Source of the DNA: Kappaphycus alvarezii
Lineage: Eukaryota > Rhodophyta > Florideophyceae > Gigartinales > Solieriaceae
Length of the DNA: 64,000 nucleotides
Direction: 5' to 3'
Assembly: GCA_002205965.3 (NCBI GenBank)
Contig: NADL03000604.1
Location: 372,001 to 436,000, forward strand
Under the pieces are notes generated by a model, which did not search any database, had not been told where the DNA came from, and saw nothing but the letters and a program-made list of their open reading frames with translations. A program made the translations under genes and the position numbers. Within the stretch, counting starts at the first letter, position 1. Every line of letters starts with the position of its first letter. This document shows positions 23,368 through 35,299 of this stretch, in pieces.

Positions 23368-24812
23368 GAATATGCTATAACACATGCATTCAACGGCCAA
23401 GTATACAAACCCTCTAGATATCGCAGATAAGTTTTCTGTGGTATTATGGTCGATACAGGGGTTGCGAAAGGGAGTACATCTTGTGAAGAACAGTTCTTTT
23501 CCTACTGTCGGCATGTTGGACAAGCTCCAGAGATAGACGCTTCGCGCTCTGCGAATATTTCCTTCGGCATCGGTTCGACGAGGTCGAAGGGAGTTTAGCG
23601 AGTATATTTTCCTGTCGGTAATATTGTTATGACGTTCTTTGTTCATATCATGGATGCAGACATCCCTTCACTATTGTCGCTTTCAGACATGGACCGCCTG
23701 GGTATTCATTACAACAACCTGACAAACGAGTTGAGGCATTCGATGTCAGGCCAACATGCACATGTGGAGCGCAAATTCGGGCATCCATTCCTCACTTGGA
23801 ACGCGATACTACATTGCTTCTTTACCGAGAGTGAGCTAAAGAGACTCCACCCCCGTTTTGGTCACCCGGGCACAGACAAGCTGTACAAGCTCCTATCTAA
23901 GTCGGGTTTACAGCACGTGAATTCTAGGACCCGCGGTATTCTAGAGAGAATTTCCCGTACTTGTCGTTCTTTCTAGAGGTATTCCCCAAAGCCCCGCCGC
24001 TTCAAGTTTACCCTCCGCGCTGACAAGCATTTCAACCATACTATCTACGTAGATATATTCTATATAGACGGTAAGCCCGTTCTTCATGTCGTTGATGAGT
24101 CTACCAATTACCAAGCTGGACGGTGGTTGAAGCGGATGACAGCTGAAAACATCAGGCTTACTCTTCGCCAGTGCTGTATTGATGTGTACCTCAGCCCCCT
24201 GACGTCATTGCACACGATGATGGCAAGAATTTTACGGCAAAAGCATTACAAGCGAATGTAGACCTCATTCACATCGAAACCAAACCAATCCCTGTTGAAT
24301 CGCCGAATTCGATGACTGTGGTTGAGAGGCACCACGAGCCTTTGCGCATAGCCTACAAGATAATTAGGGAAGAGGCTCCCACTCTAGACAAGGAAGCAGC
24401 AATGCAGTTGCTTTTGAAGCAATCAATGACTCTGCTGGGCCCGACGGACTAATTCTTACTCTCCTCGTCTAAGGTGCTTTGCCCCTTCTTGGTCTCCCTT
24501 CTGACCCTCCAACACCCTCCATGTATCAAAGGGCAAAAGAATTTCAAAATGCTACCGAAAAAGTGTCTCGTTACTTCGCAAGGCGCCAAGTATCTTCAGC
24601 GCTTCGTACCCGCAACGGTCCAGATACCTCGGAGACACGCGAGGCCCCGATCGGCTCCTCTGCCATTGTCTATCGCACAAGATCGAACATACGGGAGGGG
24701 CCTTTTAAATTTTTGGGAACTGAAGGGGGGATATGCATTGTGCTTTTACTACACGGTCCAACGAAGTTCCGTTCCACCGTTAAGAAGCGTTTCCTGCCGG
24801 AGTCGCCCCTAG
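23368..24812 (+). pseudogene. copia protease and integrase, broken
   Basis: GIMVDTGVAKGST at about 23440-23480 is the protease active site (DTG intact). The integrase follows: RLHPRFGHPGTDKLYKLL (zinc-finger His pair, about 23850), IYVDIFYIDGKPVLHV (first Asp, about 24045), IAHDDGKNF (second Asp, about 24210) and NSMTVVERHHEPL (Glu, about 24315). An integrase C-terminal region with FKFLGTEGGICIVLLLHGPT reaches about 24800. Stops occur at about 23974 and 24449 and frames alternate. Confidence 0.7.
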
Positions 24813-24837
24813 CCCTCTGGCTGCGTCAGTCAGTACC

Positions 24838-25602
24838 ATGCATTCCCCCGTCATCTCCACCTTCGTGAGGACCACGTGTACAGATGATGACAGGGACCAG
24901 GAACCGATCGATGTATACGTTAACTCCGGACAGAGCGCTGATGGTTTAAGTTTCGAGGAATCAAGGAGGAAAGAAATGGAAGGCCTCACATCCCGTGGCG
25001 TTTTTACTATCGTTTCCGAAAATCAAGCCAAAGTTCATCGCGTGTACGGTTCTCGCTTCGTGGACACCACCAAGAATGAGGGAAAACCGAGCGCTTATGA
25101 GAAATCTCGCCTTGTCATACACGCATTCAAAGACAAGAATCATAGACTACTCAATCATGCACCGATTGTCCAACGCGCATCGCTGCGCCTCCTCCTTTCC
25201 TGCTGTGAATCCGACCCGTCCCTCCGCTTCTTCAGTGGCGATGTATCTCGGGCGTATGTACAGTCAGCTACTCCAGTGAATCGTCCAATCTATGTCCGCC
25301 CGCCACCATCTCTCAACTAAGCAGGTAACGTTGTACTCCGGATCGATCGTCCACTCTACGGACTACCTGAAGCTGGTGTTCATTGGTTCCAAACATACCA
25401 CAACCACCACGTGAAACGCCTTCACATGAAACCTGCCCTTCACGATCTGTGCTTCCACATGATCCGAGGCAGTCTGCAATCCGTTCTCGGAGACAAAGAT
25501 AGGGCGAGGGGGATGACGTGCTTACAAACAGACGACACTGCAAACGCTGGCAATGAGAGTTTTGTCGCTCTCGAGGAAGCAGAGTCAAAGTCATTTGATT
25601 GA
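24838..25602 (+). pseudogene. copia reverse transcriptase, interrupted
   Basis: The frame 24838-25320 contains RLVIHAFKDKNHRLLNHAP and FSGDVSRAYVQS, with the first catalytic Asp intact. After a TAA at 25318 the same protein continues: NVVLRIDRPLYGLPEAGVHW, then MTCLQTDDTANAGNESF (catalytic Asp pair, about 25515-25560). It stops at 25600 and resumes as KILNEGGTVRFNGAII. The catalytic residues survive, but stops prevent a full product. Confidence 0.75.
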
Positions 25603-25698
25603 AAGCCTAAGAAAATACTCAATGAGGGCGGGACAGTCCGATTCAATGGTGCTATTATCTCCCTGAAGAATGATGTTTACAGCATCTTTCAGCATGAC

Positions 25699-25780
25699 CA
25701 TATCAGATGATTGAGTTGTATCGATAAGAAAGACATATCAGCGACATATCAGTTGATTGAGTTGTATCGATAAGAAAGAC
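25699..25780 (+). repeat. 36-bp tandem duplication inside copia RT
   Basis: The 36 bases 25699-25734 (catatcagatgattgag...) recur at 25745-25780 with one mismatch, 46 bases apart. It falls in the decayed end of the reverse transcriptase and breaks that reading frame. It looks like a recent local duplication. Confidence 0.85.
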
Positions 25781-25989
25781 AAAAGCAAGGACGAGTGCAT
25801 TACCCAACGTGCAAGAGGCGCATAAATTACCGCAATGTGCCGTCCTGAGGTCACGTACGCTTTCCCTTTTGCCTTAAAATATACTTCGCCTGATGCAAAG
25901 GCAGCCAAGTTCCTGAACCGTCACCTCAGCCGCTGTTTACAGGATCCTGACCGTGGGCTCAAGTTCGTCCCGGTTGACCACAGTACGCT

Positions 25990-26490
25990 GTGAATTGCTG
26001 TATTTGTCGACGCAGGCTTCGGAACAAATGTCATGGTTCTATTGGATGCATCTCAGAACGCCAACACTATGCACTGTGGCAGTATAAATGCAAGACGGGT
26101 GAATTGGAGTGTGCTCGCAGCTGAGCTCCTTGAGATGGTTCATGGTTTTGACATCAGCTCAGCCATACGTCTCGCCGTTCACTCACTTACTGACAGTGAG
26201 GTTCCCCTCGAGATATACACTGACAGCCGTAGTCTGTACGATTGTCTCGTATCAATCAACAATACAACCGAAAAACGCCTGTTGATCGATCTTCGCGTGT
26301 TGCGTCAGTGTTATGAGCGTCGGTAAATAACTGAGGTATTTTAGATTTATACGGACCAAAACCCTGCAGACGGGTTCACGAAGGAGCGCCCCAACCTGGC
26401 TCTGGGGAGTTTGTTGAATGACAACAAGTTGGTTCTCACGCCGAATGCCTGGATCGACCGTCCGCGATCTTCCCCAAGTTGGGCGCAGCG
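25990..26490 (+). pseudogene. copia RNase H
   Basis: IAVFVDAGFGTN (first Asp, about 26010), LAAELLEMVHGFD (Glu, about 26130), YTDSRSLYDCL (Asp, about 26220) and, after a stop at 26324, NPADGFTKERPN (last Asp, about 26365) give the RNase H order. The ORF 26033-26326 covers the middle. The end of the element is about 26490. Confidence 0.7.
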
Positions 26491-26539
26491 CTAGTTTCAC
26501 TCGACTCTCAAGTTGACCGAGTGTCGAATCAAGCAATAA

Positions 26540-29271
26540 CGCCTCGTGAAACTTATATCAATTTCCCTTTTACGTATGGCAATCAGCTTATCAATTTATC
26601 AACATCCTTTTAAAAGTTCAAATTCAAACCGTGAATTGTGCTTACTACGATTCTGTGGCCACCGTTTCTGCCCAGACCGTATCACTTTGCCCTTTAGATG
26701 CAATATGTACTGCTTTGTCTTTTGTGTCCACCCTTTTTCGGCGTTATCATTCCTTGGGTGGCCATTCTTGTTTTAGACCCATTGAGCAGTGTGTTCCGCT
26801 GTTTGCGCCGTTTACTCGGGTTGAAAAAGTTGCTAGGTTGGCCAGGTGTTATAAGTAATCTGCTGAAAAGAGGGAGGGTTGGAGAGGGAAGAGACAAAAA
26901 GTGAAAAAGGATAACACTCCACAACAACCTCGGATATCCCTCAACCCGTGGATGCACAAATTCGGCCACTTCCTCTCGGAGCGCCGAATAGCGCTTACTA
27001 TTTTCTTAATTATTACATGATGATAATAATTAAGGATATAGTTCTTTAGAAAATAATCTAGGGAGAAAAGTTTCTTCTCGAGGTCTTGTACGGATGCTGT
27101 AGTCGCTGCATTTCATTTCATCTGGGTCAGTGTTTCGGATAAATTTTGAAGTATTTCTGCGCATGAACTCAATGGATCCCGCTCCCTTGTCACCCACCGC
27201 GTTTAAAGTCTACGAAAGACGCGAATTTATCGCAGTTCTAACCCTGCGCGCGAATAGGAGGAATACGCAAGTGAGAAGAGTTGGGCATGGAAATATGGAG
27301 GAAAGGATTATTTTCAAAGTAGGAAGCTGAGTTCGTGTTGCTCATGGACAAGCTCTTAGTTCTACTGTGAAGCGTACTGCATTCCTGCCCCGCTGTTGTG
27401 GGACATGCTATGGAAGGTTTCTTACTCGTGCGGCTGCTTGACATCAACTCGAGTACATTGCTGTTGTTTTGCTTGTGACACTTGGAGACTGATTCCGATT
27501 GACCTACGTCCGATCCACCTCAGAAATTTGCCTCCAATTGAAGAGCACATAGGTGACCGTAGTCTTGTTGGGTACAAAGGTCTTGATAATTTGTATTTGT
27601 ATGAGTTCTATAAAAATTTGAGAATCAATTTAGGGATTTAGTGTACCGCTAGTCGTTTAGAGATCTTCAGTTACGCAAAAGAAACGAAAAAGCAGAGATG
27701 CACAACACGGTTTGTAAAAGTGCTGCAAGGAATTCGAAGAGCTCCGCAAATCGACGGCATGGGATTCATAAAACGATATTGGAGAGAATCCAATCAGTAC
27801 ATTAATGGAAAAGGTGTGACCAATTCTCGTATACTGATACCTTTGGGCGCTTCGGTAGGCTACTGACTCCGCGAGATAAGCGCGGCCGATGGCGTGTATG
27901 ACTCCTCTTCCTTATTTCACTGGAAGATCCGTACGGAACCGAACCAAAAGGAATGGAGGTGGGACCATCACCTTATGAATGTCATATTTTTCCAAGAAAT
28001 CCACCTGACTCGCTCCGCCAGAACAAATGCGAAGTGGAGTGTCCGAGGACGCCATCTCACACTCCTCTACGCATTCATGGATCCGTATTAGTTCCTCTCG
28101 AGCATCGAGACAGATAGCTTGCTGGGATCCAGAGAACCTGATGATAGCCGCAACGTAAGTTATGCTTGCATTCGAGCGAGGTAAGCCAGTTTTCTGCACA
28201 AGGTCAAGATCAGAGCGAAACTTGCCTTTAAAACTGTTTTTGAGGATCTACCCGGAAAATAATCGTGATTAATGTAACCAAGAACGAAAGGGCTCGGAGA
28301 AACAGCATTCTGGCCCTTCTGATTGTCGGAGAAGTAAATGTAACATTTTACGACTACTTCACGATCAGGGTCTTCTACTCTATATGTACCGACTTTTATC
28401 GGACAATTAATAAAATTCATCGAGCTCGCCATCGCAGCCTTCATAAAACTCCCTGCAAACTCCCTTAAGAAGACTGTTTACCTACACTGGAAGTATCTAG
28501 AAGCAAGAGGAGAGGAGGAAAGATGGGTAATATGTCGTGTACATCTTGTTTTGTTTCCGTTGGCTCCAGCTATAGATCGCTAAAATAGCTCTGATCTTTG
28601 TGCTAGACAATCCGTACAAGAAATTACTGATGCAGAGATATTACTTCTTCTCCTTCAGTTTTCGCTTCTGCGGAATAAGCTGGGAATAATCCGACGGAAT
28701 ATTCCCAAAGAGAGGATATATAAACCCATGGTATGGCCTTCTCGCACAGGTGCACCGAAACCAAAATATTCCCTCGAATTGCCAACGTTAAAAGTGATGA
28801 AAGTCCTTCAAATGGCATTGAAAGTGAGACAAATCGTACTCCCTGGCCAGTCCACGTGTGTCTTGGAGTTTCCGAGCGTCTAATTCTGTCCGATCCGCCA
28901 GGCTAGATCTTTTCCAAGCAATAAATAGGTTTCATGCAAGAAAAGGAGTTATATCGGTTCTGAAGTGGGTAATACCTCTGGAATTGGAGGAAACTACAGA
29001 AAAAGGCTGGTTGGCAAAGGTTAATTCCGGGAAAAAGTATTAAAATCTTCGCAAATTCCAGCACATGGATAATCTCCAATATCCGTGAGCAGTTTGCGAC
29101 GGAAAACACATCCTCCTTGCTGAATTGGCGGCATAGGCTGTGGAGAGCAGAAGTTTTTTGCCTTCTGATCTTCCTGAAGCCATAAAATTTCCAGGATTGC
29201 CCGCATTATTAGGAGCCGTCTTGGTGGGGAGCTCTTGGTGCAGATCTATGCCCTTCTGTGGTGCAATGCGA
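26540..29271. other. unassigned stretch with minus-strand coding-like fragments
   Basis: I see no intact gene. Minus-strand ORFs at 27912-28199, 28160-28444 and 29040-29330 have protein-like composition but no recognised motif. They lie on the far side of the repeat at 29272-29898, in the same relation that the minus-strand copia relic at 48.1-51.5 kb has to its copy of that repeat. They may therefore be remains of a related element (inference). Confidence 0.25.
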
Positions 29272-29898
29272 GGTGCGCAGTTGTTCCCGTCGAGTGAAGG
29301 AATAAAATCAGACAATGAGAAAACCGACAAACACGCGAAGACTCGCAGAGCATCTACTGTCCCTCTTCCTCTTTAAGCACCCTTAGATGTATCAGCACAG
29401 ATCTCCAATCTTCTACGTAAAAGAGAAGTTTCGGTGGTCGGGAATTGGTTATCACTTCGAATATTAGACGACACAATTTTCTTTCGAGTAGTAAAGGCAG
29501 ACAGCGATCCGCAGAATGCTAGAATCTTGCGAAGAATCAGCCCAAAACAACCAGACACACTAGCGGTGCAAAACAGGACAACAATGGATACGGAAGTACG
29601 TCGAAAGTGCCATATGCCTCTTTTGGAGGTAACAGTATTGTCAAGAAAGACCGTATTTCCAAACTTGAGTTTCCTATTTATATGTAGCAGGTGGAGTCCA
29701 TGTTGCCAAGGATGATCAAGTATCACAGATGAAAAATAAAAAGTAATATAATATGGGATAGGGAGGGGGAAACTGGGGGATCCTTGACGGATAAAAGTGG
29801 CGATAGCCAAACTTGTCTTTGTCAATATGTTGCAGAGTCGAAGTTTGGGGTTCATATTCAGAACTAAAACCGGGATGGCTCTTTGGTCGGGGCCCTAA
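29272..29898 (-). repeat. dispersed repeat, copy A (LTR-like)
   Basis: This block matches 51478-52095 in the same orientation, with clear runs of identity: ggtgcgcagttgttc at one end, cagacaatgagaaaa, ctctaagcaccc, and ggataaa.gtggc...tagccaaa. At the other end are a ttcaga-c-aaaaccggg-tggct stretch and gggcccta. Overall divergence is moderate with many indels. It probably represents an LTR or LTR plus leader of a minus-strand copia family. Confidence 0.65.
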
Positions 29899-31222
29899 TG
29901 TCAATACCTCCAATATACTTAAATAGGAACAGTTATTCATTTATATTAAAAAATACCTTCGGCCGCCTTTTTAAGGTCCCATGTGCTCTTTCAATCATGT
30001 ATATACTCGATCAAAACAAATTTTTCGAGAACTGCAGCTCTGCTCGTCACAGGAACAACTTATATTGACCCAGTAGCCTTCTATTTATACTTTTCTTTTC
30101 AAAGAAACGATCCACGAACCTTTCTAGGAAATTTATGATCCAATGAGTGGATTTTAGCTTCGAAAATATCAGTTTTAAGCTGTGGACCGAGTAATACGGA
30201 TCGCATTCTCTCTGGCCCATTCGGGTGTGTGTACAGTGCAAAGATCAGTGGTGGTTCACAAACGAAAGAAATTCCATTAATACACAGTAAAATCCCTGCT
30301 GTTAACAGTGAACTGACTTGTCCAAAGATTAGTTCCGGAAATGTCACAAAAATGAGCTTTTCCAGTGGCGGCACAGTACGAGTGCCGACATCACTGCGCT
30401 TACTCCGAGAAAATTTTTCGTCAATTATTTTCTATGGTTATCACTTCTGAGTGCACAAACACGTGGCCCTCAATGTTCGAAATATTAATTTAAAGTACTA
30501 AAGCAGCAGAAACGGGCAGTATGATGCAGTTGGTAAAATATTCGGCTACAAACGGATATTTCCATAGCTTTAGGTGCGGAGGTCGCCCGAAGCACAACTC
30601 AAAGTTGTGGGAACACATGTTACCTCGCCGGAATAATTTTGGACATCGGAAAGTACTGGTAATCGGCAATCTATGCACTTTTCACTGCTTTGCTTCCAGT
30701 TATCTCCGGGAGGTTAATACTTGGAGACACCTCGGAGATGGGCAATTCCATAAATAAAAGTTAATAAGTGGTTGGAACTTCCAGGGTAGCATAGGCAAGT
30801 GAATTTATACCTGTTGATTTCCAATCATTTGGAAATAGACTGGAATAGTCCTAGCATCTTCAATTAAAACCGAAATATCTACATATCTGCATTCGGTGGT
30901 ATCACGTAGATCATCTGTAATTCTAGCGTTGCCAGTCTCACGTTTGAAATTATTCCTGTTTGTTTCCTTTCCATGCCAAAAGTTTCCAAAAAAGGTATAT
31001 TTCTGTCCTCCGGTAACAAAAATCCCTTTTTTCGCTATATTCACAGCCTCCACTTAGCATTAATTACTTTAAGATTACAATCTTGAGCTATAGAGATAAA
31101 ATTTCCGGTAATCACACCAGCCTTAGAATCGGTGCGACCGCAAGTACTCGACATTTTTAGCCAGTTTTTATTTCACCACATTTCTATAGATCCCTAATAC
31201 TTCGTAATTATGCCTTGGGTGG
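29899..31222. other. gap without a gene
   Basis: Only short ORFs on both strands with no recognisable motif. Nothing supported. Confidence 0.5.
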
Positions 31223-32187
31223 ATGTTAATTACCTGGATGAATGGAATTGGTTGCGCACCCATGCACTGTGGAAAGGCACGGATGGTTGTTTCGGGTGGG
31301 GGATCTCCAGGAGCGAACGGCACCTATAGGTGGCGCTTGCGAGCAACAGTGAGGGGTTTCAACTTGTGGTCGCTACATTTCCGCCAGCGGAGAGGCCGTT
31401 GCGAACCGGTTACGTACCGTGATTTCACTAGTTCGGACCATGTATTTTGTCTTGTGGACAAGCCTTGCTTGCTAATCTTATCTGCGGATTGTGGGGAGTG
31501 GGAAATGGCCGACGGATCTATGGTGTGCGATGACTGTAATGGAACAAGCGTACGTGCATTTCATTATAGTTATCGAAGGGGTGGTCAAGAACTGGACACA
31601 ACTTGGTGTCACTGCAGTCGTGAATCCGCAGGCCGTCGTATTGGATCATCAGATACTCCCTTTCAACTACCGGAGGGTCAAAGAAGCGGACCTCATTTTT
31701 CTTTCCAGTTCCTTTAGATAAAAACAATAGTGAATTTTCTAGTTTTGGACTGTTCATAATGTGACATCAGCCGGGAACTTAATGTTGTAATTAGAATTCA
31801 TTGAAATTTCGTTATATACACATGCTCCTCTGGTAGGAGAATTGGGAGATCCTCTGGGATTGAGAGAAGAGCTTCCCCTAATTATCGTTTATCGTGGCTC
31901 ACTAGTTCTTGAGGCCCCTCCTCGACCTATTTGATTGTAATGCACAGAGTGGGCGATCGCAGTTGTGTGCTTTATCATCTGGGAGGCAAGAAACACCTTT
32001 CGCCTTTGGTGGATTTCACCTCGCGTCCGAGAAGCTGTTGCAGGACGGGAGTACGATGTATTACGTGTTCTTGGTGAAGGTTAGTTCGAATATTAGGGGA
32101 AATTTCAACATAAAATTGACCACACTTGCCGTTCGCGGGTTCCGAAGCGAAAGAGTTAGCAAGGTAGCGTCCAAGGCAACGCGATAG
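31223..32187 (+). pseudogene. unknown decayed ORFs
   Basis: ORFs at 31223-31717, 31491-31721 and 31909-32187 overlap in different frames. The most protein-like run is YVHFIIVIEGVVKNWTQLGV within 31545-31721, followed in other frames by segments such as HAPLVGELGDPLGLREELPL near 31820-31880. This suggests one protein broken by indels or short introns. No family is recognised. Confidence 0.2.
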
Positions 32188-33934
32188 CGCCTAACCGTAC
32201 CTTTACTGCAGAAACAAGACGAAAGGAGCGGGGGGCTTGACTAGGTACAATAGATGGAAAAGAGAGGTAGTTATTGAGGCAGAAGCTCGAGCTGTTAGGC
32301 AACTGCGGCAGAGTCAGTTTCCAGACACCATGTGAGGACCCGATGCAGATATCTCTAGTGTCGCTATTGAGAAAATGGACCTCTGCGAAATAGGGACGTT
32401 TGAGGATGTCGAAGCATAAGCAAAACTAGGCACTTCAGATACAGCGCCCACCGAAATGCAAGCAAAGAGCGCGGAATGTGAAATAGTAACTACAGGCTAT
32501 CTTTAAGAAGTGTTGAAATGCTATTAACTAGGGTCTTGGCAGAGGAAGGTAATGATCCGTAAAATTGGAACAAAGGATGCGCTACTTCCTCGGACGCACA
32601 ACAAGGCCCAATTTCAACGGTCTGAGGTAATTAAACTTTCATCAGGCGACGAAATCCTGGCTTCCAATAGGTTTACGAACTAAAAACGGGGAGCGGTGGG
32701 GCTCCAGATATTTAGCGAAGAGCTCGAGTACGGCGCTGGAGAGCACAAAGGAGCCCAAATATTCCACTTTTAACCAGAGAATGGGCTTCTTCACCTCTTA
32801 AGCGGGACCGTCGCGCGGCGTCAACTATTTTGATTCTTATCCTGTTTTGTCTAACAGAGGGACGGCTTGGAAATCGGCGCCCGTCACTCGAGGGGTTCAT
32901 ACCTCGGTCAAACAAACAGCCAGGTCCTCTTTGCCTGACACAGTGCCTGGTCTACCAGTTTTAGATGAAACTATTCCTTCCCCGCTCGAGCACTGAAGTA
33001 TCGGGTATTACTTGACTGCTGTCACCCTTATTAAGAAAATTTAGGCATCACTCTTGTCACCTGCCGAAAGGAGTTGGGCCAGAACAGTACTAGCGTTACT
33101 CACCCAGCTAATTGATCCAATTACGGAGGTGCATCAGCCGGTTGTCAGTTGTGATGAGTTAACAGTGCTGTCGTCTTAGGTCTCTATTCCCAAAGTTCAG
33201 CATTCGGATGGGCTCCCTGCAAGACAGAGGCGCGGCTGGTGACTTATAGTTTCGATATCAATTATTCGGAGCTCCCGTTATCCGTCCTCCCTGTTCTATA
33301 ATGGAAAAGAGTGAGGGTTTTTTCACGTTTGTCGAGGGAATTGAGCAGCAAGCAATGGGATAGCTAGTCGACCGTTTCAAGCAAGGACCCTTTATCTGTG
33401 GATAATTAGCGAACTATAGCGTACATCTATGTGTTTAAGTCTTTGAAAGTCGTAGTTCTCATCTGCGATACGCTGGAATCCCATGTAATGTTCCCGTTGT
33501 ACTCCTGTTAACCTTTTGAAATTATCACTTAGGTGCCGTTTGATGGATTATATAGAGTTACTGTCCATGTTGGCCAAGAAAATGGATTCCTCTTAAACTT
33601 ATCTTTTCTCTTTTTTGAATTTTACTCTTCTTTTGAAAACTGAGACAGTATTCGTGGTTCTGAAGTAGTTTTAAGGATCTCATCCAAGTTGAGCAGTATT
33701 AATTTTCATCTATAGAATCGCGTGAATACGGAATTTGTAAGTCTTTGTACTGATTCTACTATTTTACGGTCTAAAATTAAAATATTCGGTATCTATAAAA
33801 CCCTTGCTCGCCATTTCGCATTGTGCAATCGGCCGCGCGGGGCATAATGCGACTAAGAGGTCAAGAGAAGCTCACCACCACCATTTTTGTCAGTTGTAAT
33901 CCTCATCCTCCCTCATATACCTCATATTCCCCCG

Positions 33935-33968
33935 TCCCTTCTGCGCTCTGTGTAGAGCGCAGAAGGGA
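33935..33968. repeat. perfect 15-bp hairpin
   Basis: Arms tcccttctgcgctct (33935-33949) and its exact complement (33954-33968) enclose the 4-base loop gtgt. A wobble and two more pairs can extend the stem. The adjacent 33999-34008/34028-34037 pair (ttagattcgg, 10 bp, 19-base loop) makes this a small inverted-repeat cluster. Confidence 0.85.
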
Positions 33969-33998
33969 TGGAGCACATCATCCTGAATGGCCCAGTAT

Positions 33999-34037
33999 TT
34001 AGATTCGGGTTTTAATGGCGGAAGAAACCGAATCTAA
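33999..34037. repeat. 10-bp inverted repeat
   Basis: ttagattcgg at 33999-34008 is exactly complementary to 34028-34037. The loop is 19 bases. It is close to the stronger hairpin at 33935. Confidence 0.6.
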
Positions 34038-34504
34038 GGGGGCAGAGGTTCACAGAATGGTTGACAAACACTATTATCTTCTTTTATTACTGAGTTTTAG
34101 CGGGTGGAGGTCGGTTGGGATGTAAATGTAAGCGAAGATGGCGCTGAAAGATTGAGTTCAATGGGCGGTTTCACTAATGGTAGCAATGAATCCGTGTGCC
34201 TCGAGGTAGGAGGAAGGGCCGTGTTAGAGGGCTTTCGCGAGGGTAAGGAAGCATATCGGCGTCGCTGAGTTGATGAGGAGTGTGATTGGCGTCCCCTTAA
34301 TCCTCCCAGCGAACTTTTGGTTTGAAGTCCAGCTGCGAAATGTTTAAGATTGAAATCTTAATTATGGGTAGTGGAGCGAGAACTGTTGAGTTCGATGGTG
34401 GTATAACCGAGAAAAAGTGTGCAAACCTCAAACAGAAATGTGCAGAAATTAAAAGTAAAAAATTAAATTAAATTACAACTGTAACATGTTTCTTAACTAG
34501 TTTC

Positions 34505-35299
34505 TTATGTTGCCTCTTTTAGCCTTGAGGACCTCAAATACCTTTTCTGAATCGGTTGAATTAGATTTGACGTGCTATGCACGATTTTGCCCAGAAACTG
34601 ATTCAACATATTTCCTATTGCTGCAAACTGCAAACTGTATGCGCTAGGTTTCCCGATATATTCGCAACTTTTTGAGTCGGGAGAGAGCGAGATAGTCCAT
34701 AACAGTGGCGCCTTGGTCCTGTAACCGTGCTCTTCCACGCTGTGAAACATGGATTGAAGCATAGATTTTCTAAAACAACCAATCAAATTCGTGATTGATG
34801 GACGCATAATCCAGCACATTTGCTAGTATCTGGCCTGCAGAGTGCACTGCAGTGGAAAGAGAGTATCCCACTGCGGGTACAGTTTATTTCCGTTTGGAAA
34901 CCGCGGCAAGTAATGTCGCACTTCATAGTGCAGGTGCATTCATACCCCAGTACGCCAGCGCATCTCCCGGCTGGTCGTACATCTCCCTCCTTTCGCTGTC
35001 TACGCCACAGGACATGCTGGACAAGTTACAAAGGCGCAATCACACTACGTGCACGCCTCATGCAGGACCGTCTCTCCGGTCTTTGCGAGTAGTATAAAAA
35101 GAAGTTCTTTTGTAGTCGAATGACGTTACGGATAGATATGAATACAAAAAGAGGGGGTCGATTGAATAAGGAACTCTCCTTTCCGTTCACCATAAGAGGT
35201 TAAAGGCCCGGCTACTTGCGCTTCAACTGCACCTAGCGTCGCTCCATGCTTTCCTCATGAACATTTGGACGCTAAAAGACTGCCAAGCGAAGCTCTTTC
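34505..35299. other. no supported gene
   Basis: A minus-strand ORF at 34505-34819 (104 codons) and overlapping plus-strand ORFs at 34820-35097 have no recognised motif. The plus-strand pieces may be the decayed start of the copia gag that follows, but I cannot show this. Confidence 0.25.

Larger units (their letters stand above)
21919..26490 (+). mobile_element. Ty1/copia retrotransposon relic, fungal-type pol
   Basis: This is a nearly full-length but heavily broken copia element: gag from an ATG at 21919, zinc knuckle, DTG protease, DDE integrase, reverse transcriptase with QTDDT in place of YVDD, and RNase H ending at NPADGFTK. The QTDDT box and the MVHGFD/YDCL RNase H style are, to my knowledge, typical of copia elements common in fungi. 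It lies immediately downstream of the gypsy remnant, which it probably truncated. No LTR pair was recognised. Confidence 0.75.
32188..34504. other. gap without a gene, with two inverted repeats
   Basis: Stops are frequent in all frames and no ORF has a recognisable motif. The only clear structures are the hairpins at 33935-33968 and 33999-34037, annotated separately. Confidence 0.5.

Noticed and set aside
31223-31717. 164-codon plus-strand ORF as an intact gene
   Set aside because: A different frame over 31545-31721 looks more protein-like, so the region is better seen as decayed or intron-containing than as this ORF.
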